DNA of 47,500 nt from Cryptomeria japonica (lineage: Eukaryota > Streptophyta > Pinopsida > Cupressales > Cupressaceae): assembly GCF_030272615.1 (NCBI RefSeq), contig NC_081405.1, forward strand, positions 474,995,508 to 475,043,007, in the 5' to 3' direction. The notes under the pieces were generated by a model. It saw only the letters and a program-made list of their open reading frames with translations, did no database searches and was not told the DNA's origin. Shown here piece by piece: positions 9,415-24,600 of this stretch. Each line of letters starts with the position of its first letter. Position 1 is the first letter of the stretch. A program made the translations under genes and the position numbers.

Positions 9415-10400
9415 TGTAGACACTCAAAATTGTCATGTCTAATTAAATAAATATTTTATTTATTTAATTATCTAAGCCTAATTCTTCTATTAATTAAATA
9501 AATTTTTATTTATTTAATTAATTCATTTATCCTCTTCTAGCCTTATTTCTCATTTAAATAAATACATTTATTTATTTAAATTATCCCTTTCCTAAATTAA
9601 ATAAATATTTTATTTATTTAATTGTCCTACTTCTTCTATTAATTAAATAAATCTTTATTTATTTAATTAATTCATTACCTTTTTCTACACATGACACATG
9701 TCATTCATCTCTTATTTCCTACACTACCTACCTCCTTCATTATTTTACTATTTCTTTTACCTACCCTCTAATCCTAGCCGACCTCTCTTTTTACACCTCT
9801 CAATCTTAACCCTCCATTTCTTATTGTGTCTTCTATTCAAGGAGATGCTTTCTTCATTGTCAAACCCTAATGGCTAATGACACATCCTAATGACTGATTT
9901 TGGAGTACTTGGCTACACTACAATTCCACTTGCAACCACATTCCGTTCTTTGTTGAGCTCTTGTGCATACAAAAATCTGAGAGCAAATATATCAAGCAAG
10001 ATCAATGGAGATAGGAAGAATGGAGATCAAAACCCTATTGGACATGTGATGGTATAATCTTTGTGATTTTGAGTTATTTGCATTGTCTTAGGTAATCTTC
10101 ATATGTTATGGTGGATCTTTGTTCATTGTTAGGCTAGGGTTTAGTGGTTGAATCCATTTTAGTCTTTCAATATTGTTGTTATTTGTTATCCATTTTCACC
10201 ATATACAAACAAATTTGTCATTGCGGTCGTTTATCTGAAACTGACCCTGTTTGCTTGATGAGCAGTGACAAACGTTCCAACAGTTGGAGAGATTGTGGTG
10301 AAGCCACAATCTTCCTCTACGTTTGTGAGGGGCAGTTCCCTCGTATGATGGGGGTATTTGTGATTTTTGTGTACTTTTAACCTGAAAGTACATAAAGGAG
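9415..10400 (+). mobile_element. 3' LTR of E1 (start defined, end uncertain)
   Basis: The LTR starts with TGTAGACACTC directly after the polypurine tract. Because the 5' LTR is outside the window, the end cannot be fixed by comparison; I see no clear CA end with a target duplication, and 10,400 is a guess bounded by the solo LTR at 10,503. Only the TGTAGAC start and an AT-rich hairpin-bearing U3 are shared with E2. ORFs inside (for example 10,144-10,380) lack recognisable domains. Confidence 0.6.
9441..9672. repeat. Five AT-rich inverted repeats in the E1 U3
   Basis: Five palindromes of about 28-34 bases, built from AATTAAATAAAT, a short spacer and ATTTATTTAATT, lie near 9441, 9489, 9552, 9594 and 9638. 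Spacing is close to 50 bases, and the second and fifth share flanking sequence (CTTCTATTAATTAAAT). The E2 LTR has similar but weaker inverted repeats near 30,340-30,560. Confidence 0.85.
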
Positions 10401-10497
10401 AAAACACAAAACTAAAGAAAAGAGAATAACGGAATCCCCAATGGCAAACATATGAGCACCAAATAGGATTTCACAAATGATGACTATTACAAGGGGG

Positions 10498-10502
10498 TTT
10501 GA
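10498..10502. repeat. Target site duplication TTTGA, left of the solo LTR
   Basis: TTTGA directly precedes the TGTAATGCCC end and matches the five bases after the other end. Confidence 0.85.
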
Positions 10503-12388
10503 TGTAATGCCCTACCCTAGTCGGCATTGTAAAACCTGTTTGACCTTGGTTGACTTCCTACGTGGCATTCTTGAATGGTGGATTTACCATTATGTAATGT
10601 TGTAGATTAGACTATATGAATATTGTGCGTACCTATTATTGTGCTTTTGCATCGATTCTTGTGTAAATGTAATTGTTCCCTAATTCTTGTTATAAATCTC
10701 GAGCTAATGCCTTCATTGAATATGTATATATATGTATGCTTGCGTGACTCATGGGTGCAGGAGATTGCAGGTACTATACCACCTAGGTGCGAGGTTCATC
10801 TCCATTGGGATTCGTAGGGTCGAGTATACCTCCTTCATCCTTAGGATTTGGATTAGGTGGTCATAAAACTCTCGTCTTGCCTTAGCCATGATTAGGTGAG
10901 CGTTGTGTGTGGTCCGTAGGGTTCTTTTGTTGTTTGGGTTGTGTATCGTGTGATTGGTGGACTTTCTTGGTTTGTGTGCCTTGCGTGTGGTAAATGGAGT
11001 ATGTTATCCTAAGTATTTAATTCCAATTAATGTGTGGATGTACGCATTTGTAATTGAGAAATTTAAAATAGATAGTTTTCTTTTATATGATTAATCGTTA
11101 ATTTAAGAGATCACTTTATTTATATTTGTAGCAAGCTTAAGTATTTAATTTGAATTAATGTGTTCATTTACCCATTAGTAGTTGAGAACTCAAAATAAAT
11201 AGGTTTCTTTTAGGTGATTAATCATTAATTAAAAGGATCGCTTTATTTATGTTGTAGCGAATTTAATTTAATGGTTAGTTTTAAATAATGAATTCTATTA
11301 ATTTATGCGTTTAAAAAAAAAAAGAAGGAAATATTTAAAGTTATTTGAAATATAATTAATTTAACCACTTTTGCATTTTGGAAAAGAAAGGGTAAATTTT
11401 ATTATTTAAAGAAAATCATTTTTAATTTGTAAAGTTTGATATAGTGTAAAAGATGATTTTGGAAATTAATTTAATTTAAATACTTTACCCTTGTCAATAG
11501 TTTGAAATATAAATGTTGGCTTAATTAATATTGAGAAATTAAAATTTAGAGTAAATAAGAGAGAAATATATTAATTAGAAAATCAAGTTAAAATAATTTA
11601 ATAGTTGAAAAGAATTATTATTTCTTTTTATTTTAAAAGGGCTTAAATTTTGAAATTAGAAATTAGGTCAAAATGGGTTCCCATTTAACTTAGGTAGAAA
11701 AATATTTTTGGGTGTTGTTGAATTTTTGGAAGAAAAAAAAAAATTGGGATGGAGATTTGGGGATTTTGGCAAGGATGGATTTCTACAGCTGCAGGTTGGG
11801 GGCTCTTCTTTGGATCTTACCGGGAATGCTAAAGAGGTAGGAATTCCGGCTGTCCCCTTTTGTTTCTATGCTAAATCAGAAAATGGTATTTGGTTGTTCT
11901 TCACGAAATGCTGGTTTTTTTTTTTTTAAATACCCATGAATGCTCTTAAGATTTAAGTTTTTAGTTTGAGATTATTGATTGTTTTGGGTCAAGATTGTTT
12001 TAAGAAAAAAAATAGATAAGTGGGATTAAATCCAGTTGGGTATTTGAGAAATCATGATCTTGTTGAGAAAATTTTCCCCATTTTATTGCTTTGAGCATTC
12101 TGGAAAAAATAAAATAAAAAGGATAATATGCCCGTGACTGTGTATGAAAAGATTATTTTAGTTTTGTTTTATTTATTTTGGGTAATAAATAGATTTGGTG
12201 TTTTGTTTTTATGATGTTTTATTTTTTTATAAAATAAAAAAAATGAATTTGTTTTTAGCATATAAATTGGGGTTAGGGTTTGGTGGGCGGAGGAGCCGAA
12301 GCTCGGCTCGCGCCACCGCCACCCCTTCCCCCCTTTTTTTACCACCCCCCCCCCCCAAAAGGATGTCCCCGCAGTGGGTGGCTCCCAC

Positions 12389-12530
12389 GGTGGCCGCCGC
12401 GAGCGACACCCGCAGTGTTCGCTGCGAGTGGCACCCGCGGTGTCCGCCGCGAGCGGCACTCGCGGTGACCGTTGTGGGTAGCACCGCGTTGGCCGCCGTG
12501 AGTGGTGGTCGCTGTGAATGGTGGCCATAG
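12389..12530. repeat. CpG-rich 25-bp minisatellite within the solo LTR
   Basis: About six diverged units of some 25 bases share the pattern GTGTCCGCCGCGAGCGGCAC followed by CGCG. The surrounding 12,290-12,600 is strikingly GC-rich within a very AT-rich LTR and includes a run of about 14 C near 12,343. Confidence 0.8.
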
Positions 12531-12949
12531 GGAGGGAGCTGCGGGAGCTTCCTAGCACCCCCGTGATGGGAGGTGGGCCCCGCAGCGTCCCTTTCCCCCC
12601 ATTTCTTTTAAAAAATAGAAAAAGTTTTTTTTTAAAGAGTTAAAAACGGGATTTTATATTTATTTTGAATATTTCAATAGTTTATTCTATTTCTTTTATA
12701 TATATTGAATATTATTAATATATATTTATTAATGAGGTTAATAATTTTATATTAATTAATATTTAGATTTGAAAATTTGTGCCTTATCCGATTTGTCATT
12801 TATATATATTAATGAGATTAATATATATAAATTAATAATAATATCTAATTGAAAGTCGTGTAATTATTAAGTTGGTTTATTGTTTATATTTCATTATCGA
12901 GGGGCTAATAATTATATAATGATTAATATTTAAGTTTGGGAATCTGTAT

Positions 12950-13145
12950 AAATGAGGAAATAAATCTAGATAGAATAACTTTCTTTTATTGGAGATTTTA
13001 AATGAGGAAATAAATCTAGATAGAATAACTTTCTTTTATTGGAGATTTTTAAAATAAATCTAGATAGAAAGATTTTCTTTTATTAGAGATTTTTGAAATA
13101 AATCTAGATAGAATAACTTTCTTTATTGGAGGTTTTGAAATAAAT
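12950..13145. repeat. Tandem repeat, four copies of 43-50 bp, in the solo LTR
   Basis: Two identical 50-bp units start at 12,950 and 13,000, followed by two shortened, diverged units. Each contains AATAAATCTAGATAGAA and CTTTCTTTTATTGGAG. Identity of the first two units suggests a recent duplication. Confidence 0.9.
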
Positions 13146-13929
13146 CATATTTATTATTCGGTGAAGTTTAAATTTATATATTTTCCAAGGATATAATATT
13201 TTTGGATTCAAATGTTATGGGTCTTATGGATAGTTTAGAAAGGGAATTCTAAAGTATAGGAGTAATTGGAAAATGAGAAATTTAACTTTGGGCATTTTGA
13301 AAACTCAAATGATATGCTATTGAATTATCGGAAAATTGATAAGATAATGATATCCTCACTAGTAAAATAAATGGTTCAGATACGCCCTTCTTCAGTTTTG
13401 TGATATAGAAAAAAGGAAATATGGCAAGTTCAAATTTATGTAATTATTGGCTGATGTGATCGTTGTATAGTGGTTGTGTTCGCCTATAAGGCAGTGATGT
13501 AAAAGACATGAACCTTATGTAATCTTAACTTAAATAATTGCCAGAGTGGTCTTGCAGTTGAGCAGACCCAGAGATGTAGCCCTCTAGGGGTGAACTCCGA
13601 GATCATACCTGTGTTATGTGATGTTTTGTCTCCCATGTTTCATACTTAGTGCCAGCATGTATGGATGCATTTTGTAAGTGTATAATGGGGATTTAATGAA
13701 GTTAATTTTCGAATGCATGAATATAGTCATCTTGTTAAATATAGTAATTAGGGTCATAATAAGATTGAAAATATGATTATGGAAAAGTATTTTGTTAATG
13801 TTAATGAAAAGGAATAAGCATGGAAAGAAACTCTCTAGGTTACAACTATTGGATTAACTTGTCATAAAGCTTGTAATTGGAATGTAATGAATGGACAATA
13901 AATATTGGAGTAACTGTCACAATATCTAA

Positions 13930-14640
13930 ATTGAATTCTAATGGAAGAACCTCATTTGGGTATTTACTTTTTTTTATCTTAGTAAAAGAACATCGTCTTG
14001 TTAGCTATATTTCTCTAAATTGGATGAATTCATTTAGTATTTACGTTTTATTCTAAACAAATAATCCTCACCTAATTAGTTGAATAATTGGATGAACTCA
14101 ATTGGTTACCCACATTTTACCCTCTATAAATGAACTTCATCATAATAGCTATAATTGAACTAAAATGGGAGAACTCATTTAGTTGTTTATATCTGAACCA
14201 TAGCAAATGTATTTCTTCATATTAACTTTATTTTAACTAAAATGAGTAAACCCATTAAGTTAGTTATATTTTAATCCTAATGGATGATCATCACTATGTT
14301 ACTTACATTTTTAATCCTTAACGAATGAATATCATCTTACTAACTATATTTTAATTAAAGGGATGAACTCATGTGGCTATATTACATTTTCACCTTAATG
14401 AATGAACTTCACTCTTAGTATTATTTTAACTTCAATGAATGAACTCTTTGGCTAGTTACATTTTAACCATCTATAAATAAACTTCGATGTATCAGTTACA
14501 TTGTATCTAAAATGGATGGCTCGCCAAGTTAACCATACTTAAATCTTAATGGGCGAATTCTTAAGTTGCCTACATTTAAAATACATTGAGTAAATATCCT
14601 CATGTTAGCCCCATCTCCAATCATAATAGATGAACGCTTC
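13930..14640. repeat. Degenerate minisatellite of about 38 bp, some 17 copies
   Basis: Units of 36-40 bases follow a loose pattern: AATGGATGAACTCAT, then GTTA, then TTACATTTTAA, then a pyrimidine and TTA. Period and order persist although single units differ a lot. The repeat fills the distal part of the solo LTR. Confidence 0.7.
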
Positions 14641-14953
14641 CTAAATTCTAAAATGTCAATTCATTGAACATATTATATCCATGTCTTAAGTAGTAACTTG
14701 TAATTAAGAAATCTAGCTTAATTGGATCAGAGGTCGCGAGTTAGGTTAGGTGTAAGGTTACATAATCACGTTGGGAAACTCCTTAGGTTTTTTTAGTCTT
14801 TCGCTGTGTTATCTAAGCGTTAGATAACTCCAATGTATCTTGATGTTGTGTTTTATTATTAACACTCTTAATAATCATTATAAAAAAAAAATATTTACAC
14901 TCCATTGAGTGTTTTAGCTTAAACCCTTTGGGGTTTCCTAGTGGGGCATTACA

Positions 14954-14958
14954 TTTGA
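14954..14958. repeat. Target site duplication TTTGA, right of the solo LTR
   Basis: TTTGA directly follows GGGGCATTACA and matches the left copy. Confidence 0.85.
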
Positions 14959-18660
<3,702 letters not shown>

Positions 18661-18709
18661 TATAATAATAATAATAAAATGACAATAATTCAAAATTATA
18701 ATAATTAAA

Positions 18710-18724
18710 AATTACAACAAATAT
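18710..18724. repeat. Target site duplication, left of LINE-A
   Basis: AATTACAACAAATAT, identical to 20,821-20,835. Confidence 0.85.
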
Positions 18725-19084
18725 ATATAATTTATTTGCTCAGTAATAATTGTATATTTATTAAAATCTAAAAGAAAGAGTTCATACATAAAGACCAGCC
18801 TTCAACCCAATTGTCTGATCCTACAAAAAAGGCAATTCTACCAATAACACATCATACTACAAAAAAACTACCCAATTTGCCTTTTGAAAATGCCCAAAAA
18901 GAAACCATCTGCTTGCATTACAAGCCCTCAGATTAACAAAGTCTGTAAAGAAAGATAAAAAAGAGACATGCCATCATAATAAAATAGAAAATTCTACCAC
19001 TCACTAGACTTTCCTCCTACACTTGCTCCTCACCACCCTTGTATCTTGGTTTTCCACCACCTTCGACTTTCATGGGTGCAGTAC

Positions 19085-19615
19085 CTATCTCGGTACTTCC
19101 TCGACTTCTGCCTTGGCCTGTGAGATGAGCTCATCCAACTCCTTTATTTCCACCACCATCTTTAGTGCGTCCCAACCATGCCTAGCTTCCTCTCTGCGAT
19201 GGAATTTGCACATACCCCTCGCCCACCTAAAAAATGGATGCAGACCTATATTTCCACCATTTGCGTCCATCTCCAATCCCTCTCGTACATTAAAACCCAC
19301 ACCTAACTCAGCCCATTCTAAAAGGGAGTCCATCCCTACCAGACAGTCTTCATGCACAATTGTCTGCATTACTCTTCTCACCATTGTAGTGGTTTCTCCC
19401 AACTCCAAACCCCACGCCATGATGAGTGAGAAGATATCCATCTTCATTTTATAATTGGACTTGAGTAGATTGAAAGCACCTCCCACCACAATTGCATCAC
19501 TCTGAGCCAATAATTCACTTGAAAATTTAAACATCCTTTGTAGTTGCCCAATGGTGATTTCCCCATAGAAAGCATAAATCTTCTTCCTGCCTTGCAATGA
19601 AAAATTGGCTTCCAT
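19085..19615 (-). CDS. Unidentified ORF in the 3' part of LINE-A
   Basis: A 176-codon open frame lies downstream of the RNase H segment within the LINE-A target duplications, so it inserted as part of the same copy. I recognise no domain. It is predicted soluble and rich in Glu, Met and Leu, with a C-terminal helix-like segment containing DELISQAKAEVEEVP. The 230 bases between it and RNase H can also be read in places (for example a MAGRGVLEKGDI stretch) but contain stops. It may be a 3' extension of this LINE family, a picked-up host exon or a fortuitous frame. Confidence 0.4.
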   Translation of the reverse strand: MEANFSLQGRKKIYAFYGEITIGQLQRMFKFSSELLAQSDAIVVGGAFNLLKSNYKMKMDIFSLIMAWGLELGETTTMVRRVMQTIVHEDCLVGMDSLLEWAELGVGFNVREGLEMDANGGNIGLHPFFRWARGMCKFHRREEARHGWDALKMVVEIKELDELISQAKAEVEEVPR

Positions 19616-19847
19616 TATTGTTGCTTATGCCACTGCACCACTCCTCAACTCCGTTATGGTATTCTTCCAAGAAAACCTGCAATGTTTCGGCTTCCTTCTC
19701 AATGAATCCTTGAGAGAAATAAGGACAATGTTAAATGCAAACTTGAGTTATTTGAAAGCTATCATTAATGTCCTTCATCGCATAACACAAATGTCACCCT
19801 TTTCTAACACTCCTCTGCCAGCCATATTGAGAACAACTGCAATGTCA

Positions 19848-20582
19848 TTAATTCCCACTTCCCATGTCGTCCTCAAAAATCACTTTCTGAAAGTCCTCCA
19901 TTCTAAATTCACCAACTGCTTCAAATGTAAGAGCCCATTTGGAAAGTATACCAGCTTCTACATTCCCTATACACCTCACATGAATTAATTGAAAATCCTC
20001 AAAAAAATTTAGTTCTTCAATGATATTGTAAATCCAACCTTGCAGATGCCATGCCTCAATCCCCTCCTTCATTAATGCCTGGATAATAATTAAAGAATCA
20101 CCCTCTAAATGCAGTTTTTGAAGACCTAACAATTTACACATCCTAATTGCTAACAAAGTTGCTGAAGCTTCAACCAAGTTATTTGTGTCTTCTTCCAATT
20201 TCTGAGCTCCTAACACTAGGACCTCACCCTTCCAATCCCTTACTATCACTCCTGCCCCCGATGGAACCGAATTGGCTTTCGAGGCTCCATCAAAGTTCAC
20301 TTTCCACCATCCCTTCATGGGTCTCTCCCACTCAATATTTAAACATTCTTTATTGGTTTGAACCCAACTAAGCCCCTTGACAAGCCTAAAATGAATCCCA
20401 TGCCATTGTTTTTGCACTTTACTATATGCAACAGTGTAAGAGACCCTCGGGTTAAAATACTGGGATACTGTAGCTCCCACTATTTCTTCTATGGCATTAT
20501 TTATTCTAATTTTTAACCTCTCTAAAGATTCTAGTTTATCCATAAAAATGTGTCTTTTCCTCTCCTTCCAAACTTCCCACAT
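19848..20582 (-). CDS. LINE-A ORF2 C-terminal fragment: RNase H domain
   Basis: This open 244-codon segment is part of a longer ORF2 that was truncated at insertion; the ATG at 20,582 is an internal Met, not a real start. The first residues (WKERKRHIF) match the link after the zinc-finger region of plant LINEs. The RNase H domain starts near residue 90 with WWKVNFDGASK (catalytic Asp). NLVEASATLLAI (Glu) and LHLEGDSLIIIQAL (Asp) follow. The last catalytic Asp, normally in an N-x-x-A-D-x-L-A motif, is replaced in GNVEAGILSKWAL. The domain would remove RNA from the RNA-DNA hybrid. Upstream on the element, 20,583-20,820 keeps part of the zinc-finger region but with stops. Confidence 0.8.
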   Translation of the reverse strand: MWEVWKERKRHIFMDKLESLERLKIRINNAIEEIVGATVSQYFNPRVSYTVAYSKVQKQWHGIHFRLVKGLSWVQTNKECLNIEWERPMKGWWKVNFDGASKANSVPSGAGVIVRDWKGEVLVLGAQKLEEDTNNLVEASATLLAIRMCKLLGLQKLHLEGDSLIIIQALMKEGIEAWHLQGWIYNIIEELNFFEDFQLIHVRCIGNVEAGILSKWALTFEAVGEFRMEDFQKVIFEDDMGSGN

Positions 20583-20820
20583 TAGAAGGGATGGACAGAT
20601 CTTCCAAAAACATGAAAGCTATGATTTCCGCCATTGAATTGGTCAACTGTCTAGAACCTCATTTCAAAAAGGCTGGCATCGGACTTTGCCAACCCAATAA
20701 ACCCCTCAACATCTCCCAACAACAAGAAGAAATTTTACAATTCACTAAAAGATGATCTAGAGTCTCCTTTGCTTCGCCACACATAACACATTTCAAAGGT
20801 CCACAAAATCCCAGGCGTAA

Positions 20821-20835
20821 TTACAACAAATATTT
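20821..20835. repeat. Target site duplication, right of LINE-A
   Basis: AATTACAACAAATAT, identical to 18,710-18,724. Confidence 0.85.
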
Positions 20836-21465
20836 TTATTAAAATACTATAAAGGCAAGTACTCACCACTACGTGGCACTTGTTTATATTTTGAAATGAT
20901 AGGATATAGTTGTTTCTAATTTTTAAAATATTTTACCATGAATTTTTAGAATAGTTTATATTTTCTTATATGAATTTAGAAACTTAGTCAATTTAATGTT
21001 TTTAGTATTTCTAATATAATTGTGAATTTAGAAACTTTTCATAATAGATTAAATTTGAGATTTTGACATTTATTATAAACAATTATTAACTTCTTATCAT
21101 TTAACATTAATATGTAACATATATGATTCTTATATATGAGTTTTTGGTATCAATTTAGAAACTAAGTTAATCTAAGATTTTTCTATATATTATTGATTAA
21201 ATATTTTTAACAACTAATACGTTTTTTAAAATATCAAATGAAAAGCATTGAAATGACCAAACTGTGATACAAATTTCATATGACACGCAGAGGTGACTGT
21301 CAACAAGCCCCAATATGAATCTACAATATTTTAAATATAGGAAAAGTAATTAATATGGATAGCTTCAATATATATTTTTAAATTTATTTATAATTTTAAT
21401 GAATTAATATAGATATATTTATCAAAAGATGTACAATAGTTAATCGATTTTATTTTATATAGATT
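20836..21465. other. AT-rich spacer between the two LINEs
   Basis: No gene is seen. The right end (21,375-21,457) is an 83-bp sequence that recurs at 27,859-27,941 on the other side of LINE-B. Confidence 0.6.
21375..21457. repeat. 83-bp direct repeat, left copy, flanking LINE-B
   Basis: It matches 27,859-27,941 with about six or seven differences; both contain ATCAAAAGATGTACAATAGT. It is far too long for a target duplication of LINE-B. Confidence 0.85.
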
Positions 21466-21660
21466 TTTTTATTTATTTTTGAATAAAGGGGTAAAAACTT
21501 TATTGAAATAAAACTAGAAGAATTACAAAGAGAGTCAAGGCCCAGAGGCCACAAGACCAACCCCATCTTAACCAACTTCAAAACCATCCCTGTCCTCCAT
21601 AAGTATCTTCTGCAAGTCCTGACTGTAATCTCCGGAGAGAAGCTCCCAACCATCAACTTT

Positions 21661-24600
21661 CTAGTCACTATCATGATTTGAAGCCCATTTGGCCAAGCAA
21701 TCTGCAGCTCTATTCCACTCCCGAGGGATGTGGATGAAAAACACCTATTCCATTAAAGTACTGAATTGGAGAATCTGCTGGACAATCCCAACCAACTTCC
21801 ACTAAATCCCACTAAGCTTCTGATCATTCAACAAGTTAACAACCATTTGTGAGTCTGATTCACAAATCACTTTCCTTTGACCCCTCTCCCAAGCCCTCTC
21901 TAGTGCATAGAGAATCACCAATCCCTCCATAATGTTATTGGACTGCCACCCTCTGTGCACCGAAAAGAGGAACACAATCTCCCCCCTGTTGTTCCTGCCA
22001 ACACCACCAACTCTAGCCGAGCCTAGGTTCCCCCTTGAAGAACCATCGGTATTAATCTTGAGAATCCCCTCCGGGGGTGGATTCCACCTTCCCACCCTTT
22101 GCACCTTCTTCATAGCCCCTCTACCTCTCCTGACACAAGCTGAACCAGAAGACATCTCCTACAGACCAAGCCTACTCACCAAATCAGTCTCCTCTCTACT
22201 CAGTGGAAAATTCACCTCACATTTAGCTTCCACTGTCTCCCGGACCATAGCAATGATCCTATTCCAAACTTGTTGAACAAACAATCTATCCTTCCGAAAG
22301 ATACTCTTGTTCCTCTCAAGCCATATCTACCATAGAATGAAGATGGGCCCAATATACCAGACAGTCTGGAGGAAGGGGGATAGGATAGGAGGTCTTCCCA
22401 CCCTGTTCCAAAACTCTACCAGAGAATTTGCGTGGACATAAGGATGCTTCCATGGCCCCCACCAGTAATGCCAAATAAGCTGGGAGAAAGGGCATCTAAA
22501 GAACAGATGTGAGGCATCTTCTTCCCCATAACCACACAAAGCACAGATAGAGGGTCCCGAAAATCCCTTCTTGTGGATATTGTCCCAAGTTAGACATCTG
22601 TTCCAAGCCAAAGTCCAAGCGAAACAATTACACTTCGGCCAAGAAACCTTATTCCACACCTATTTCCACTAGACCACCTCTCTTCCCTCCAGTCTTCATT
22701 TCACCAATTCCCGGTAGCCACTAGCCACAGTAAAAATGCCCTTAGGATTTGGTAGCCAAGCCAGCCCATCCCTACTCTTAAGGGGGCTACAATGTCTACT
22801 CACCAAAATTCCCTGCAGCTCAGCGCACTCTTCCTCCATCTCAACAACAAGCCACTCAGTAGGAACCTTCCACCGCTCCAACTCCGGTCGACCACACCTA
22901 TAAGTAACCTTAAAGTCACTCACCCTTGACCAACCCACCTCCAAAAACCTCAGGCAAATATTCCCAAGGTTAGGAAACTGGTCCAGAATGGGAGGATAAC
23001 CATCCCAAGAGTCGTACCAGAAAAGGGCCTCTTCCCCCCTTCTGCATATCCAAAAGAGACCATCTTTAATGAGAGAGGCCCCCCTTTTGAGAGTATTCCA
23101 GATCAAAGAGCCCTTTCCCTCTAGCGGATATCTAGGGATTTCCTCCCTTGGGATCCTCTGCATATACATGTTAGCTAGAATCCTGGCCCAACCTCGATCC
23201 TACTCCACACACCACCTCCAGTAAAGTTTAGCCACCATCGCTTCCCCAAAAAGAACTGACTACCTTAAACCAAGCCCCCTTGCCTTCTTTAGGCTACACA
23301 CCAAGTCCCAATTGACCAGACTCCATTTGGAAGAGGAGAGATTGCTTGCCCATAAAAATTGTCTAGCCAGAGAATCCAGTCCCTTCAGGAACCACTTAGG
23401 AGCCACATGAAGCATATAGCAGTAAATCGAAAGAGCTTGAACCACCGACTGAATCAACTGAACCCTTCGAGTGAAGGATAACCATCTATGAGTCCAATGT
23501 TAAACCTTCATGTGAAATTTATCCAAGAAACCCTGCCAGGTCTCCTAGGAGGGTTGCCAGGAGAAATAGGAATACCCAAATAAATCAAGGGAGCAGCACC
23601 AACTTGGAATCTCAAGATAAGGGCAATCCTTCTTTGAATAGCATTAGGAGTGTTGAAAAATAGGATTGAAGATTTATCCTCATTGATCAACTGGCCCGAG
23701 GCCGCAAGATAAACATCCAAGACCTTATGCAGATTAGTAGCTTCCCTGATCTGAGCAAGCCCCATCAGGGCCGTATCATCCACAAACTGCAAATGACATT
23801 GTGGTTGCAAGTCATTACCCCAATTCCATCCCTGAATAACACCTAGCCCCACATTATGCTTGATCAGCCTTCCCAAACCCTCAGCCATAAGAATGAATAA
23901 ATAGGGGGATAGGGGGTCCCCTTGGCGAAGACCCCTAGAAGCCCCAAATAACTCCGTATGGTCACCATTGATAAGCACAAAGAATGAGGTCGACATAACA
24001 CAACTCATAACCCACTAGACACACTCATCAACAAAACCAAAAGCCCTGAGGATCTTCTGAAGAAAGGACCACTGAACTCTATCATACGCTTTAGCCATAT
24101 CCAGCTTGATGAACATAGCTTTTTCCTTGGATGACGCCATAGAGTGAATGGTCTCCGTAGCAATAACCACACCATCCAAAATTTGTCGCCTTTCCACAAA
24201 ACCACTCTGCTCCTCAGAGATAACAATCCACAGACACTGCTTCAATCTGTCTGCAATCACTTTAGATATGATCTTATACGCCACATTGTAGAGAGAGATA
24301 GGTCAGAATTGGCCTAACCAGTCAACCCCCTCACATTTGGGGATAAGAGCAATGAAAGTTGCATTCAACACCATAAGCATCTGCTTATTCCTTTGAGACT
24401 CCTGGACAACCTCCAACAGATCTAATTTGATAATATCCCAGAATTCTTGGAAGAATTCAACTGGGAACCCATCCGGTCCAGGAGCTTTTCCTTTCCTCAT
24501 GTGAAAGACAACCCTTTCCAGCTCTTCCATCAAAATAGGACATAAAAGCTTCTCATTCATCTCCCCTGTGACCAGGGAGGGAATGCAAGCAAGAACCTAA

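Larger units (their letters stand above)
10503..14953. mobile_element. Solo LTR, 4451 bp, with 5-bp target duplications
   Basis: The unit begins TGTAATGCCC and ends GGGGCATTACA, so its ends are inverted repeats of the TG...CA type. It is flanked on both sides by TTTGA (10,498-10,502 and 14,954-14,958), the 5-bp duplication typical of LTR retrotransposons. I found no second copy of the terminal sequences inside, no PBS and no polyprotein, so a solo LTR left by LTR-LTR recombination fits best. A non-autonomous element with no internal genes is the alternative. Inside are a CpG-rich 25-bp minisatellite, a 50/43-bp tandem repeat and a long degenerate 38-bp tandem repeat. ORFs in the CpG-rich part (12,169-12,558 and overlaps) are by-products of composition. 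Confidence 0.85.
18725..20820 (-). mobile_element. LINE-A, 5'-truncated L1-type retrotransposon copy
   Basis: The segment is bounded by perfect 15-bp direct repeats, AATTACAACAAATAT, at 18,710-18,724 and 20,821-20,835. On the minus strand it runs from a zinc-finger-like RT-C region (CGEAKETLDHLLVNC near 20,790-20,745) through an RNase H domain to a 3' region with one more ORF. EN, RT and ORF1 are absent, so the copy is 5'-truncated, as is usual for target-primed insertion. The expected poly(A) tail next to the left repeat is not obvious. The 3' end would read GTATGAACTCTTTCTTTTAG into an AT-rich tail. Confidence 0.85.

Noticed and set aside
10144-10380. 78-codon ORF downstream of E1
   Set aside because: No recognisable domain, and an overlapping frame on the other strand is equally open.
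12169-12558. Overlapping ORFs in the GC-rich patch of the solo LTR
   Set aside because: All frames are open because of the CpG-rich minisatellite; proline/arginine-rich products without any motif.
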